From Bog-756 sp963831535 (GTDB taxonomy: Bacteria > Actinomycetota > Acidimicrobiia > Acidimicrobiales > RAAP-2): a stretch of 64,000 bases of DNA. The notes under the pieces are model-generated. The model was not told the origin of the DNA. It worked only from the letters and a program-made list of their open reading frames with translations, and did not search any database. The translations under genes and the position numbers were made by a program. Shown piece after piece: positions 54,043-62,997 of the stretch. Each line of letters opens with the position of its first letter. Position 1 is the first letter of the stretch. The DNA lies in assembly GCA_963831535.1 (NCBI GenBank), contig CAWHQP010000007.1, positions 248,001 through 312,000 on the forward strand. Reading direction: 5' to 3'.

Positions 54043-54921
54043 TCAGGAGCGGCCGATCACGTCTTCGCCGTAGTGCATCAGGGAGGCTTCGAATTCGGTG
54101 CCGAACAGGACCGATGGTATGAGGATCCGGTTCACGCCGACCTGCCGGAGGCCCTCGACGGCGTTGATGGCCCCCTCGCCACTGACAGCGGTGCACTGCA
54201 TGGTCACCTCGATGGCCTCGGGATCCCGACCGACCGTCTCGGCGCTGATGCGGATCAGATCGATCAGCGGGGGAAGCTCCTCGGGGCCGACACCCAGGGG
54301 AAAGAACCCGTCACCGATCCGCCCGGCCCGGCGGGCGGCGGCCGGACTGTGTCCGCCGATGTGCACCGGAATGGTCCCGTCGGGTGGTTGCGGGCGTAGG
54401 AAACAGTGGTCGAAGTTCGCTGTGGTGCCGTGGAAACTGGCCTCTTCCTCCGTCCACAACGCCCGCATGGCGGCGATGGCTTCCTCCATGCGGTGGGATC
54501 GACCGGCAAAGGGGACACCCAGCGCCTCGAACTCCTCTTCCAGCCATCCGATACCCGCCCCGAGGATCATCCGGCCGCCCGACAACGAGTCCAGTGTGGC
54601 CAGCTCCTTGGCCAGCACCAGCGGATTGCGCTGGGGGACGATGAGGATCCCGGTGCCTAAGCGGAGGGTCGAGGTCCGAGCGGCGATGTAGGCCAACCAG
54701 ATCAGTGGATCGGGGAAGACTGTGCCCTCCCCGGAGGGGAGCCTGCCGGTCGGGTCGTAGGGGTATCTCGACTGGTAACCGCCGGGGACCACTACGTGAT
54801 CGACGGTCCAGATCGATTCGAACCCGGCATCTTCGGCGGCCCGGGCGAGACGGATCGCCTGGACGGGGTCGACGAACGCCCCGATGTTGGCGAAGGCGAC
54901 TCCGAACTTCATCGGCTCCAT
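54043..54921 (-). CDS. LLM-class (luciferase-like, F420-dependent type) oxidoreductase
   Basis: TIM-barrel flavin/F420 oxidoreductase of 292 residues. MKFGVAFANIGAFVDPVQAI, FESIWTVDHVVVPGGYQSRY, TLRLGTGILIVPQRNPLVLAKELATLD and GAGIGWLEEEFEALGVPF are diagnostic; IPVHIGGHSPAAARRAGRIGDGFFP follows. This subgroup usually uses F420. The likely role is redox chemistry on the island substrate. Start ATG 54921 or 54912. It is divergent from the ferredoxin gene. Confidence 0.9.
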   Translation of the reverse strand: MEPMKFGVAFANIGAFVDPVQAIRLARAAEDAGFESIWTVDHVVVPGGYQSRYPYDPTGRLPSGEGTVFPDPLIWLAYIAARTSTLRLGTGILIVPQRNPLVLAKELATLDSLSGGRMILGAGIGWLEEEFEALGVPFAGRSHRMEEAIAAMRALWTEEEASFHGTTANFDHCFLRPQPPDGTIPVHIGGHSPAAARRAGRIGDGFFPLGVGPEELPPLIDLIRISAETVGRDPEAIEVTMQCTAVSGEGAINAVEGLRQVGVNRILIPSVLFGTEFEASLMHYGEDVIGRS

Positions 54922-55001
54922 CTCCGTGCGTCTCCCTGTCTCCCACCGTCCCCGAGGCCCGGGTCAGCATAGGGCAGGACATGGCTCCCAACCGCCCCTG
55001 T

Positions 55002-55007
55002 TAGCGT
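55002..55007 (+). promoter_or_regulatory. Putative -10 element (TAGCGT) for uORF-ferredoxin
   Basis: TAGCGT ends 7 bases before the ATG of a seven-codon upstream frame at 55015, the leaderless spacing seen at ispG. Confidence 0.35.
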
Positions 55008-55014
55008 TGCCCTC

Positions 55015-55038
55015 ATGGTCGGACAGGCACTGCCATGA
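55015..55038 (+). CDS. Seven-codon upstream frame coupled to ferredoxin
   Basis: ATG at 55015 encodes MVGQALP and stops at TGA 55036-55038, which overlaps the ferredoxin ATG at 55035 (ATGA). The ferredoxin start itself lacks a ribosome site, so a short leaderless peptide whose terminating ribosomes restart at the ferredoxin is possible. Chance cannot be excluded. Confidence 0.35.
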   Translation: MVGQALP

Positions 55039-55253
55039 GCTCGAGCGAGGCCCTGACCAACGACGCCGTGGACCGGGACGCCTGCATGGGTTCGGGGAAC
55101 TGTGCGTTCTGGGCTCCGGGAGTCTTCGACCTCGACGAGGACGGGATCGCCGTAGTCGTCGGCGACCCGGCAGGGCGTGACGACGAGGTCCGGAAGGCGA
55201 CCGCCAACTGCCCGACATCGGCCATTCGGTTCGAGCGGCTCTTCCCCTCCTGA
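55035..55253 (+). CDS. Small ferredoxin (single Fe-S cluster, P450 partner type)
   Basis: Protein of 72 residues. DRDACMGSGNCAFWAPGVFDLDEDG and ANCPTSAI show the three-cysteine pattern CxxxxxC...CP of actinobacterial [3Fe-4S] (or [4Fe-4S] with a missing ligand) ferredoxins that feed P450s. It is the only ferredoxin in the window and would be expected to serve the four P450s; the matching reductase is not present here. Confidence 0.92.
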   Translation: MSSSEALTNDAVDRDACMGSGNCAFWAPGVFDLDEDGIAVVVGDPAGRDDEVRKATANCPTSAIRFERLFPS

Positions 55254-55309
55254 CGTCCTTTTTCCCACCCGAATTTCTCCCTGACCCGTCGATCGACCGG
55301 AGGTACCCC

Positions 55310-55753
55310 ATGGGCACGTACAACCACACCGGGCAGGTTGTCACCGACCTCGAACGGTCGAAGCAGTTCTACTGCGAGGTCTTCGGCTTCCGACTCTGGT
55401 ACGAGATCAGCCCACCCGACGAGCCAACCGCCCAGCTGACCGGCCTCACCCCTCCGCTCGGGGTCACGGCGTCGTACCTCACCCTCGACGGCTTCGTACT
55501 CGAACTGATGCACTACGCCGCCGAGGGGGCCACCGCCCCCTACCGGGCGCGGACCATGAACGAACCCGGGCTCACCCATCTGTCCCTCTCGGTCGACGAC
55601 GTGCATGCGGCGGCACAACGGGCCGTCGAGTTCGGCGGCCAGGCCATCGAGGAGAGCGACGTCGGGGCCGCCCTGTTCGTCCGCGATCCCGATGGCCAGC
55701 TGATCGAGCTCCTCCCGGTGACCTATCGGGACCGGCTGCCGCCGAAGCCCTGA
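55310..55753 (+). CDS. VOC (glyoxalase/bleomycin resistance/dioxygenase) family protein
   Basis: Protein of 147 residues with two beta-alpha-beta-beta-beta modules. Metal ligands are visible as His in YNHTGQVV, Glu in VLELMH, His in GLTHLSLSV and Glu in QLIELLP. ERSKQFYCEVFGFRL is the typical module opening. ATG 55310 has GGAGG upstream. Methylmalonyl-CoA epimerase, glyoxalase or ring-cleaving dioxygenase functions are all possible; the short single-unit form favours an epimerase/lyase-type enzyme over an extradiol dioxygenase. Confidence 0.85.
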   Translation: MGTYNHTGQVVTDLERSKQFYCEVFGFRLWYEISPPDEPTAQLTGLTPPLGVTASYLTLDGFVLELMHYAAEGATAPYRARTMNEPGLTHLSLSVDDVHAAAQRAVEFGGQAIEESDVGAALFVRDPDGQLIELLPVTYRDRLPPKP

Positions 55754-55868
55754 TCAGGCCGATCCTCGCGCCCTGCCCGGCGGGCGCGACTGGCTGAGTA
55801 CGCTGTCCGGTGGCAGCGGCCGGGACGCATCCGTACGGCGCCGGCCCATCGATTGAGGAGTGCATACC

Positions 55869-57353
55869 GTGACCCTGACGAGCGAGACCGCCGTTCCACT
55901 GCGACACGCCGACCGTTTCTACATCGACGGCCAGTGGGTCATCCCGTCGTCCGATGCCACGTTCGATGTGATCGACTCCGGCACCGAGGAGGTCTACTTC
56001 CGTGTTCCCGAGGCGCAGCCCGCGGACGTCGACCGGGCGGTGGCTGCGGCCCGGCGAGCCTTCGACGAAGGGGCCTGGCCCACCCTGAGCCACGGAGAGC
56101 GGGCCGAGTTCCTCCGGGCCTTTGCCGCCGGCCTGCGTGAGCGGGCCGAGGACATCGGGCAGATCTGGCCCCGCGAGTCCGGCGTGCTCCACCTCATCGC
56201 CCGGCACAGCGCCGGTGGCACCGCCGCATCATTCGACTACTACGCCGGTCTGGCCGAGACCTTCCCCTTCGAGGAGCGTGCCCAGCCCCAGGTGGGCGAG
56301 TTCGGTCTGGTGGTGCGGGAGCCGGTCGGGGTGGTGGGGGCCATTATCCCGTGGAATGCCCCCATCGGCCTCATCACCTACAAGCTGGCCCCGGCCCTGT
56401 TGGCCGGGTGCACGGTCGTGCTCAAGTGCTCACCGGAGGCCCCCGGGGACGCCTACGTGGTCGCCGAGATCGCCGAGTCCATCGGCCTTCCCCCCGGGGT
56501 GCTGAACGTGGTCACCGCCGACCGTGAGGTCTCCGAGTTGCTGGTCCGGGATCCGCGGGTGGACAAGATCACCTTCACCGGGTCGACGGCGGCGGGGCGC
56601 CGGATCGCTTCCATCTGCGGTGACCGCATCGCCCGGTGCACGCTCGAGTTGGGGGGCAAGTCGGCCGCTCTGATCCTCGACGACATGGACCTGGGCCAGG
56701 CGGCCCAGACGCTGGCCGGCGCCGAGTGCATGCTTTCGGGGCAGGTGTGCTCGTCGCTGACCCGGATCGTCGTGTCCCGCCGTCGGCACGACGAGCTGGT
56801 CGATGCGCTGGCCGGCGCCTTCTCCCAGGTCCGCGTGGGCGATCCGTTCGACCCGACCACCCAGATGGGCCCACTCGTTTCGGGGCGTCAGCGGGACCGG
56901 GTAGAGGGCTACATCGCCCAGGGCGTGGAGCAGGGAGCCACGCTGGCTACCGGTGGCGGACGTCCGAAGGGCCTTGACCGCGGCTTCTTCATCGAGCCCA
57001 CCGTGTTCGCCAATGTGGACAATGCCTCGGTCATAGCCCAAGAGGAGATCTTCGGACCGGTTCTGACCGTGATCCCGGCCGACGACGAGGAGCAGATCGT
57101 GGCCTTGGCCAACGACACCATCTACGGCCTCAATGCCTCCGTGTTCACGCCCGATGTGGACCGGGCCCGGCAGGTGGCCCGACGGCTGCGGTCAGGGACG
57201 GTCGGACACAATGCCTTCCGGACCGACTTCACCATCGCCTTCGGTGGCTTCAAACAGTCCGGCATCGGCCGTGAGGGGGGCACCGAAGGACTCCTGCCTT
57301 TCCTGGAGACCAAGACGGTGATCCTGGAGGACACGCCGGCCGAGTACCGCTGA
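55869..57353 (+). CDS. Aldehyde dehydrogenase
   Basis: NAD(P)-dependent ALDH of 494 residues. GVVGAIIPWNAPIGLITYKLAPALLAG binds the cofactor. ITFTGSTAAGRRIA, the general-base Glu in CTLELGGKSAALI and the nucleophile Cys in MLSGQVCSSLTR follow, and QEEIFGPVLTVIP is conserved. GTG 55869 is chosen for the GAGGAG 8 bases upstream; GTG 55860 overlaps that site. It would oxidise the aldehyde made by the alcohol dehydrogenase to an acid ready for CoA activation. Confidence 0.94.
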   Translation: MTLTSETAVPLRHADRFYIDGQWVIPSSDATFDVIDSGTEEVYFRVPEAQPADVDRAVAAARRAFDEGAWPTLSHGERAEFLRAFAAGLRERAEDIGQIWPRESGVLHLIARHSAGGTAASFDYYAGLAETFPFEERAQPQVGEFGLVVREPVGVVGAIIPWNAPIGLITYKLAPALLAGCTVVLKCSPEAPGDAYVVAEIAESIGLPPGVLNVVTADREVSELLVRDPRVDKITFTGSTAAGRRIASICGDRIARCTLELGGKSAALILDDMDLGQAAQTLAGAECMLSGQVCSSLTRIVVSRRRHDELVDALAGAFSQVRVGDPFDPTTQMGPLVSGRQRDRVEGYIAQGVEQGATLATGGGRPKGLDRGFFIEPTVFANVDNASVIAQEEIFGPVLTVIPADDEEQIVALANDTIYGLNASVFTPDVDRARQVARRLRSGTVGHNAFRTDFTIAFGGFKQSGIGREGGTEGLLPFLETKTVILEDTPAEYR

Positions 57354-57746
57354 CGGCCGCGGGGGACCACCAACCGGGGCTCACTCCCGTCCCGGGGGGA
57401 CATTCTTCCAACACAAGAACATCAATTTCGGAGGCGACCACACATTCCCGGTTGCGATTGCTACTGTCGGCTCGGGGAGCGGGGGCGGGCGGGCGGAACC
57501 GCCGGACCAGGGGCAGGGGTTGGGCGGCCGAGGGAGAAGGGGGAGACGGCTCGGGGCCTCGCCGACACGTCGGGAGATTCGCTGCACGCGACACGCCGTG
57601 ACCGTCCGATGCCGTGTGCGGCCTTCGTAGACACGGTGCAGAATCTCGTATACGCTCATCGCCACGTTGTCAGCTCCAAAAGCGGAATGACCATGCTGAC
57701 AAAAAGAGAACACGTTTCGTGGCGTGCTCACAACAAGGGGGAATCA
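57354..57746. other. Promoter region of the ABC importer operon
   Basis: 393 bases without a gene. It holds two A/T-rich islands: 57405-57465, and 57620-57660, where TAGACA (57628-57633) and TATACG (57649-57654) form a weak -35/-10 pair with 15-base spacing. The A/T content is well above the surroundings, as expected of a regulated promoter. Confidence 0.4.
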
Positions 57747-59015
57747 ATGAAGGGGGACCAGATGAGGCGCAAGGTTCGGGTCGGGGCGGGCATCCTGGTA
57801 TCGGTGCTTCTCTCGGCCACGGCGATCGGCGTGGCCACCGGCCAGGCCGGTGCCGCCACCGTGCGGGGCTTCGACGGCAAGACGATCACCATCGGAGGCA
57901 TGTGGGGCACGGCCAACTTCTCCGGCGCCCAGGTCGGTGCCGAGGGATACGTCAACCAGATCAACAAGACCAACTATCTGCACGGGATCAAGCTCAAGTT
58001 CGCCGGCTATGTGAATGACGACAACGACCCGGCCACGGCCCTGTCCGCCGTCCGCCAGCTGGTGAACCAGTACGGCGTCTTCGCCATCGTCCCCGACCTC
58101 TCCGCGGTAAATCCCGGCACCTACCTGACGTCGCAGAAGATCCTCTATGTCGGTGGCGGCTTCGACTACACGTACTGCTCCAACACGGTGACCACCAGCC
58201 TGTGGGGCTACTCATCAGGGGGCTGCCTCGTGCCCCAGAGCCCTCCACTCGTCCCCAGCGTGTACGGACAGTTCTACACCTACGTGAAGGCCAAGACCGG
58301 CAGCCTCCACCCGACCATGGCCGTCTTCTCCAACGACAATGCCTCGGGTTCCAACTCGGCCAAGACCTCCACGGTGGCGGCTAAGGGTGCCGGCTTCAAC
58401 GTCGTCTACAACAAGGCCAGCATCCCCACTACGGCCAGCGACTACACCCCGTACGTCCAACAGTTGATGACGGCCAACAACGGTAAGCCGCCCCAGGCCA
58501 TCGGGTGCCAGCTGACCGCCCAGTGCATCCCGATGTGGGCGGCCCTCAAGAACGCCGGCTACACCGGCTCGTACTGGTCGCCGCTCGGGCCCATTCCTGC
58601 GCTGTACTCGTCGATGCAGGGCACGGTGACCATCGCCACCTACAACAATCAGCCCAACCCCGGGTTGACGGCGATGCAGAACGCCATGAACTCCGTCGTA
58701 CCCGGTACCCAACTGGCCTCCTACTCCAATGTCCCCTCCTACATCGACACGGCCATGTTCGCCACCGCCGTGCACACCGTGCAGGCCAAGAAACTGGCCA
58801 TTACCCCGGCTAACGTCCGCAAGGTGCTGTCCACCATCAAGTGGGGGATCCCGAACCTGGTGGGACCGATCTCCTATCCGGCCTCCACAGTGGCGGGGAC
58901 CCCCTACTGCACGGAGTTCCTGGCCTACACGGGAGGCTCGGCCCAGCAGGTCTACCCCTACTCCTGCAACTACAAGGTGTTCAAGGTGACCCCGGCCGCC
59001 GAGAAGGCGAGTTGA
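57747..59015 (+). CDS. ABC importer substrate-binding protein (Liv/HAAT type)
   Basis: Secreted periplasmic-binding-fold protein of 422 residues. ATG 57747 has AAGGGGG 5 bases upstream. The signal peptide has basic MRRKVRVGAG, hydrophobic ILVSVLLSATAIGVA and likely cleavage near AGAAT (residue 37). There is no lipobox Cys in the cleavage region. GKTITIGGMWGTANFSGAQVG, NDPATALSAVRQLVNQYGVFAIVPDLS and VFSNDNASGSNSAKT follow the leucine/amide-binding family. The two cysteines near SNTVTT and SSGGCLVP could form a disulfide. The ligand is probably an organic acid or hydrophobic catabolite rather than leucine, given the adjacent catabolic genes (inference). Confidence 0.9.
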   Translation: MKGDQMRRKVRVGAGILVSVLLSATAIGVATGQAGAATVRGFDGKTITIGGMWGTANFSGAQVGAEGYVNQINKTNYLHGIKLKFAGYVNDDNDPATALSAVRQLVNQYGVFAIVPDLSAVNPGTYLTSQKILYVGGGFDYTYCSNTVTTSLWGYSSGGCLVPQSPPLVPSVYGQFYTYVKAKTGSLHPTMAVFSNDNASGSNSAKTSTVAAKGAGFNVVYNKASIPTTASDYTPYVQQLMTANNGKPPQAIGCQLTAQCIPMWAALKNAGYTGSYWSPLGPIPALYSSMQGTVTIATYNNQPNPGLTAMQNAMNSVVPGTQLASYSNVPSYIDTAMFATAVHTVQAKKLAITPANVRKVLSTIKWGIPNLVGPISYPASTVAGTPYCTEFLAYTGGSAQQVYPYSCNYKVFKVTPAAEKAS

Positions 59016-59095
59016 CCGGTTGGCCGTGTCCCGGCGGGATCCGGCACGCTGACCGCGCTGAGCCGGCCATGCCGTGACAGAGCGAGGCACGGTCG

Positions 59096-59917
59096 GTGAC
59101 TGAGGTGGAGGCACTCTCGGCGTCGGCGGAGCAACCGTCCCCGTCCGCCGCACCCACTCTGGAACTGACCGACATCGGCGTCCGCTTCGGCGGGATCACC
59201 GCGGTCTCCGAGGTCAGCCTGCGGGTGCCGGCCGGCCAGGTCTGCGGGCTCATCGGACCCAACGGCGCCGGTAAGACCACGCTGTTCGACGTGGTCTCGG
59301 GCGTTCGGCGGCCACAGTCGGGCCGAGTGCTCCTGGAGGGAGTGGACGTCAGTGGCGCCGATCCGGTGAAGCGGAGTCGGCTCGGGGTGCGCCGTACGTT
59401 CCAGAGGGTCCAGACCTACGGCTGGCTGACCGTCGAGGACAACGTGCTGGCTGCCACGGAGTGGCACGGCGGCGGTGGCGGGGTGGTCGGCGACCTGGTG
59501 GGCTGGAGCGGCCGACGGCGTCGGGAACGCGAGCGCCGGGTGCTGGTGGACGCCGCCCTCGAGCGGTGTGGGCTGGCTTCGGTGCGCGCCGAGTTCGCCG
59601 GGTCCCTTCCCATCGGTACGGCCCGGATGGTCGAGTTCGCCCGGGCCACGGTCGAGCCCCCCAAGCTCCTGCTGCTCGACGAACCGGCGTCGGGTCTCCA
59701 CGCCGAAGAGGTCGAGCGCCTCGGCCAACTCATCCAGGACTGCCGCTCTTCCACTGGTTGCAGCGTGCTCCTGGTCGAGCACAACGCCGGCTTCGTCATG
59801 ACCCACTGCGATCGGGTCGTCGTTCTCAACCTGGGTTCAACGCTGGCCGACGGAACGCCGGACGAGGTTCAGAGCGACCCGGCGGTGCGCAGTGCCTACC
59901 TGGGCCACGTGGTCTGA
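59096..59917 (+). CDS. LivG-like ABC ATPase
   Basis: Protein of 273 residues. Walker A is GPNGAGKTT and Walker B is LLLLDEPASGLH. The signature motif is degenerate, AGSLPIGTARMVEFARA, in place of LSxGxQ. The switch His is in LLVEHN. ITAVSEVSLRVPAGQVCGLIG and the long insert after NVLAAT match LivG. It partners with the LivF-like ATPase domain fused to the permeases downstream. GTG 59096 follows a short leader after the binding protein. Confidence 0.9.
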   Translation: MTEVEALSASAEQPSPSAAPTLELTDIGVRFGGITAVSEVSLRVPAGQVCGLIGPNGAGKTTLFDVVSGVRRPQSGRVLLEGVDVSGADPVKRSRLGVRRTFQRVQTYGWLTVEDNVLAATEWHGGGGGVVGDLVGWSGRRRRERERRVLVDAALERCGLASVRAEFAGSLPIGTARMVEFARATVEPPKLLLLDEPASGLHAEEVERLGQLIQDCRSSTGCSVLLVEHNAGFVMTHCDRVVVLNLGSTLADGTPDEVQSDPAVRSAYLGHVV

Positions 59918-59939
59918 GCGAGAGGCGGGTACCCGATCC

Positions 59940-62900
59940 ATGGACAAGTTCCTGAGCCTGGTCATCTCGGGCACGGTTACCGGTGGCATCTACTCGATCA
60001 TGGCCTCGGGGCTGGTCCTCACCTACACCACGTCGGGCATCTTCAACTTCGCCCAGGGGGCCATCGCCTTCGCCGTGGCCTACTTCTACTACCAGCTCAA
60101 CTCGGGCGGGATGCCCATCGTCCCGGCCGCCATCCTCTCGATCCTCATCTTCGCCCCCCTCATGGGCTTCGCCCTCGACCGCCTGCTCCTGCGGCGACTG
60201 GGCGAAGCCCCGGTCTACGCCAAGGTGGTCGGGACCATCGGCCTGTTGGTGGCCATCCCGAACTTCATGCAGTGGGTGGTGGTCACCCTGGGCAACGGCG
60301 TCTTCCATGCCGGGTGGGTGGCCAACAAGGCGGACAACCAGGGACTGTCCACACCGGGGCTGGGTCCGACTCCGGCCAAGGTGTTCCACGTCATGCAGGG
60401 GGTGGCGCTGACCTCGGACCAGTTGGCGGTGTTCGTCGCCGCCCTCGTCTCGGCCGCGGTGCTGTGGTTCGTCCTACGCCATACCAGAATCGGACTCGAG
60501 ATGCGGGCCGTGGTCGACCGCAGGCATCTGGCCGGGCTGAAGGGGGTGAGCGCGTCGAGGACCTCGGCTGTGGCCTGGGTGCTCACCACGGTGCTGGCCG
60601 GTCTGGGCGGCATCCTGATCTCCCCGCTGTTCACCCTGGACCCCATCGTCTTCACCCTGGTGGTGTTGGGCTCTCTGGCCGCCGTGGTGCTCGGCGGCCT
60701 GCGCTCGATCCCCATCGCCTTCGTTGGCGGTGTGCTGCTGGGCGTGGTCCAGAACCTGGTGGCCGGCTACTCGACGGCCTACCCGGGGTTCATCGCCAAC
60801 CTGAACGGCCTGTCCAGCGCCGTGCCGTACGTGCTGGTCATCCTGCTCGGACTGATCATCGGTCGCGACCGCTCCCGGCAAGCCGGCTCGGTGGCCGAGG
60901 ACCGACCACCGAGCGACCACCGGGCGGGCATGTCCCTTCCCCGTCGTTGGTGGCCCTGGGTGACCTTCCTGTTCATCCTGGTCGGCTACTCACTGCACTG
61001 GTTCCCCTCGTGGTTCCAGGCCACCAGCACGGCCCAGACGGCCATCGCCCAGGGACTATCGATCTCGATCATCCTGCTGTCGTTCATCGTCGTGACCGGG
61101 ATGGGCGGCATGGTCAGCCTGGCCCAGGCCACATTCGTTACTGCCGGGGGCTTCGCCGCCGGATGGGCCCTCAATCGCAACTGGGGGATCAACATCCCCC
61201 TCATCGCATCGCACGGCCAGCTCAACTTCTTCTGGGCGGTGGTCATCGGCGCCATCGTGGCCGGCGCCATCGGGGCCCTCATCGCCTGGCCGGCCACCCG
61301 ACTGGGTGCGGTCTACCTGGCCATCTGGTCTCTGGCCGCCTGCCTGTTCTTCAGTCTGGTGCCCTTCGACACCCAGGCCATTGGGAACGGACAGGCCGGA
61401 TGGAACATCCGGAGCCCGGCCCTCGACCTCTTCGGGTGGCGGCTCAATTTCGCCAACCTGAACGATCAGATCCTGCTGTTCATCGGCGTCTTCGGACTGA
61501 TCACCGGAGTCATCTGGCTGTTCACCCACTCGGCCACCGGCCGGGCCACCCTGGCCGTGCGCAGTTCGCCGACCGCGGCCATGGCCGCCGGCATCCGGGC
61601 CAACCGGAACCGGATCCTGGTCTTCGCACTGGCCGCCGGGATCGCCGGGATCGGTGGGGTCATGCTCAGCCTGTTCTCCTTCGCCGCCTCCAACTCGACG
61701 GCCCCACCGCTGGAGGGTCTCACCTGGCTGGCCTTTGTCGTGGTCTTCGGAGTGCGACGACCGGGCGGTGCGCTCCTCGCCGGCCTGGCTGTGGCCGCAG
61801 GCAGCCCCCTTCTCAACCAGTTGACCAACTGGCTCCCCGGCCAGACCGTCAACACGCTCATCTCCTCGCCCTACTTCCTCCCCATCCTCTTCGGTATGGG
61901 TGCCATCTCCCTGGCCCAGGAGCCCGACGGCATCCTGGCCCTGCGGGGAGGCAAGAAGCTGGCCAAGCGGCGGGCACGCACCCGGGCCGTCGCCGAGCCG
62001 GTGGCCATTCCGGTCGAGGTCGGTCCGCCGGTGGTCCCGTCGGGCACCGGCACCGCGGCCGTCGGCCACTTCGAACCCGAAGCCGCCCCCATCGCACTCG
62101 ACGTCTCCCTCGATGCCGCCCTGGCTGTGCAGGGCGTGGTGGCCGGCTACGACGATGCCGAGGTGCTCCACGGGGTCGGCCTCGAGCTGCGTGCGGGCGA
62201 GATCGTCGGCCTGCTCGGGGCCAACGGCGCCGGCAAGTCGTCGCTGTGCGCCGTCATTGCCGGACTGCTCGAACCGACGGCGGGCAGTGTCCACCTCGCC
62301 GGCGTGGACCTGTCCGGGTTGCCCGCCTTCCGACGGGCCCGTGCCGGTCTCGACCTGGTGCCCGAGGCCCGTGGCATCTTCCCCGGACTGACGGTCGAGG
62401 AGAACCTGACCCTCGCCTTGCCCGACGAGAAGGACCGGCAGCTGGCCTATGCCCGCTTTCCCGTGCTGGCCGAACGCCGCGGCCAGATCGCGGGACTTCT
62501 CTCGGGCGGGGAACAGCAGATGCTCGGACTGGCCCCGGCCCTGGCCCGGCCGCCCAAGGTCTTCGTGGCCGACGAGCCGACCCTGGGGCTCGCGCCCATG
62601 GCCGCCGCCGAGGTGATCCGGGCCATCGTCGAGTTGCGGGACAAGGGGAGCGCGGTGCTGCTCGTGGAGGAGAATGCCGAGAACGCCGTGGCCGTGGCCG
62701 ACCGGCTGATCTTCATGGAGCTCGGCACCATCACCTGGGCCGGACCGGCCAGCTCGCTCGACGTGGACCAGCTGTCCGCCGTCTACCTGGGTGGTGGCCA
62801 ACCGACGTCGGTGGCGGCGGACTCCCTGTCCGGTTCGTCCACCGGTCACGCGTCCGGAGCCACGCGGGGCACCCCCGAGGGCACCTCCCCTCGGCCGTGA
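59940..62900 (+). CDS. LivH-LivM-LivF fusion: two permease domains plus ATPase
   Basis: One uninterrupted 986-residue frame. Residues 1 to about 305 are LivH-like (SGTVTGGIYSIMASGLVLTY, FNFAQGAIAF, then several helices and the EAA-like loop near ARTSAVA). About 331-645 are LivM-like (SISIILLSFIVVTGMGGMVSLAQATF, AVYLAIWSLAA). After a charged linker of about 80 residues, about 725-960 are a LivF-like ATPase (GANGAGKSS Walker A, LSGGEQQML signature, VFVADEPTLGLAP Walker B). In most bacteria these are three genes. ATG 59940 has GAGAGGCGGG upstream. Confidence 0.9.
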   Translation: MDKFLSLVISGTVTGGIYSIMASGLVLTYTTSGIFNFAQGAIAFAVAYFYYQLNSGGMPIVPAAILSILIFAPLMGFALDRLLLRRLGEAPVYAKVVGTIGLLVAIPNFMQWVVVTLGNGVFHAGWVANKADNQGLSTPGLGPTPAKVFHVMQGVALTSDQLAVFVAALVSAAVLWFVLRHTRIGLEMRAVVDRRHLAGLKGVSASRTSAVAWVLTTVLAGLGGILISPLFTLDPIVFTLVVLGSLAAVVLGGLRSIPIAFVGGVLLGVVQNLVAGYSTAYPGFIANLNGLSSAVPYVLVILLGLIIGRDRSRQAGSVAEDRPPSDHRAGMSLPRRWWPWVTFLFILVGYSLHWFPSWFQATSTAQTAIAQGLSISIILLSFIVVTGMGGMVSLAQATFVTAGGFAAGWALNRNWGINIPLIASHGQLNFFWAVVIGAIVAGAIGALIAWPATRLGAVYLAIWSLAACLFFSLVPFDTQAIGNGQAGWNIRSPALDLFGWRLNFANLNDQILLFIGVFGLITGVIWLFTHSATGRATLAVRSSPTAAMAAGIRANRNRILVFALAAGIAGIGGVMLSLFSFAASNSTAPPLEGLTWLAFVVVFGVRRPGGALLAGLAVAAGSPLLNQLTNWLPGQTVNTLISSPYFLPILFGMGAISLAQEPDGILALRGGKKLAKRRARTRAVAEPVAIPVEVGPPVVPSGTGTAAVGHFEPEAAPIALDVSLDAALAVQGVVAGYDDAEVLHGVGLELRAGEIVGLLGANGAGKSSLCAVIAGLLEPTAGSVHLAGVDLSGLPAFRRARAGLDLVPEARGIFPGLTVEENLTLALPDEKDRQLAYARFPVLAERRGQIAGLLSGGEQQMLGLAPALARPPKVFVADEPTLGLAPMAAAEVIRAIVELRDKGSAVLLVEENAENAVAVADRLIFMELGTITWAGPASSLDVDQLSAVYLGGGQPTSVAADSLSGSSTGHASGATRGTPEGTSPRP

Positions 62901-62997
62901 CGCTTCGGTGCGGCCGGCCACCGTCCGGTGGCCCCAGACCACCGGTGGCGGTAGGATCGTTACGGAGTTGAAAGAACAGCATTCTCGGGAGGAAGCC

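Noticed and set aside
60272..62971. 899-codon plus-strand frame within the Liv fusion gene
   Set aside because: Arg/Pro/Gly-rich shifted-frame shadow; the permease and ATPase motifs are in the other frame.
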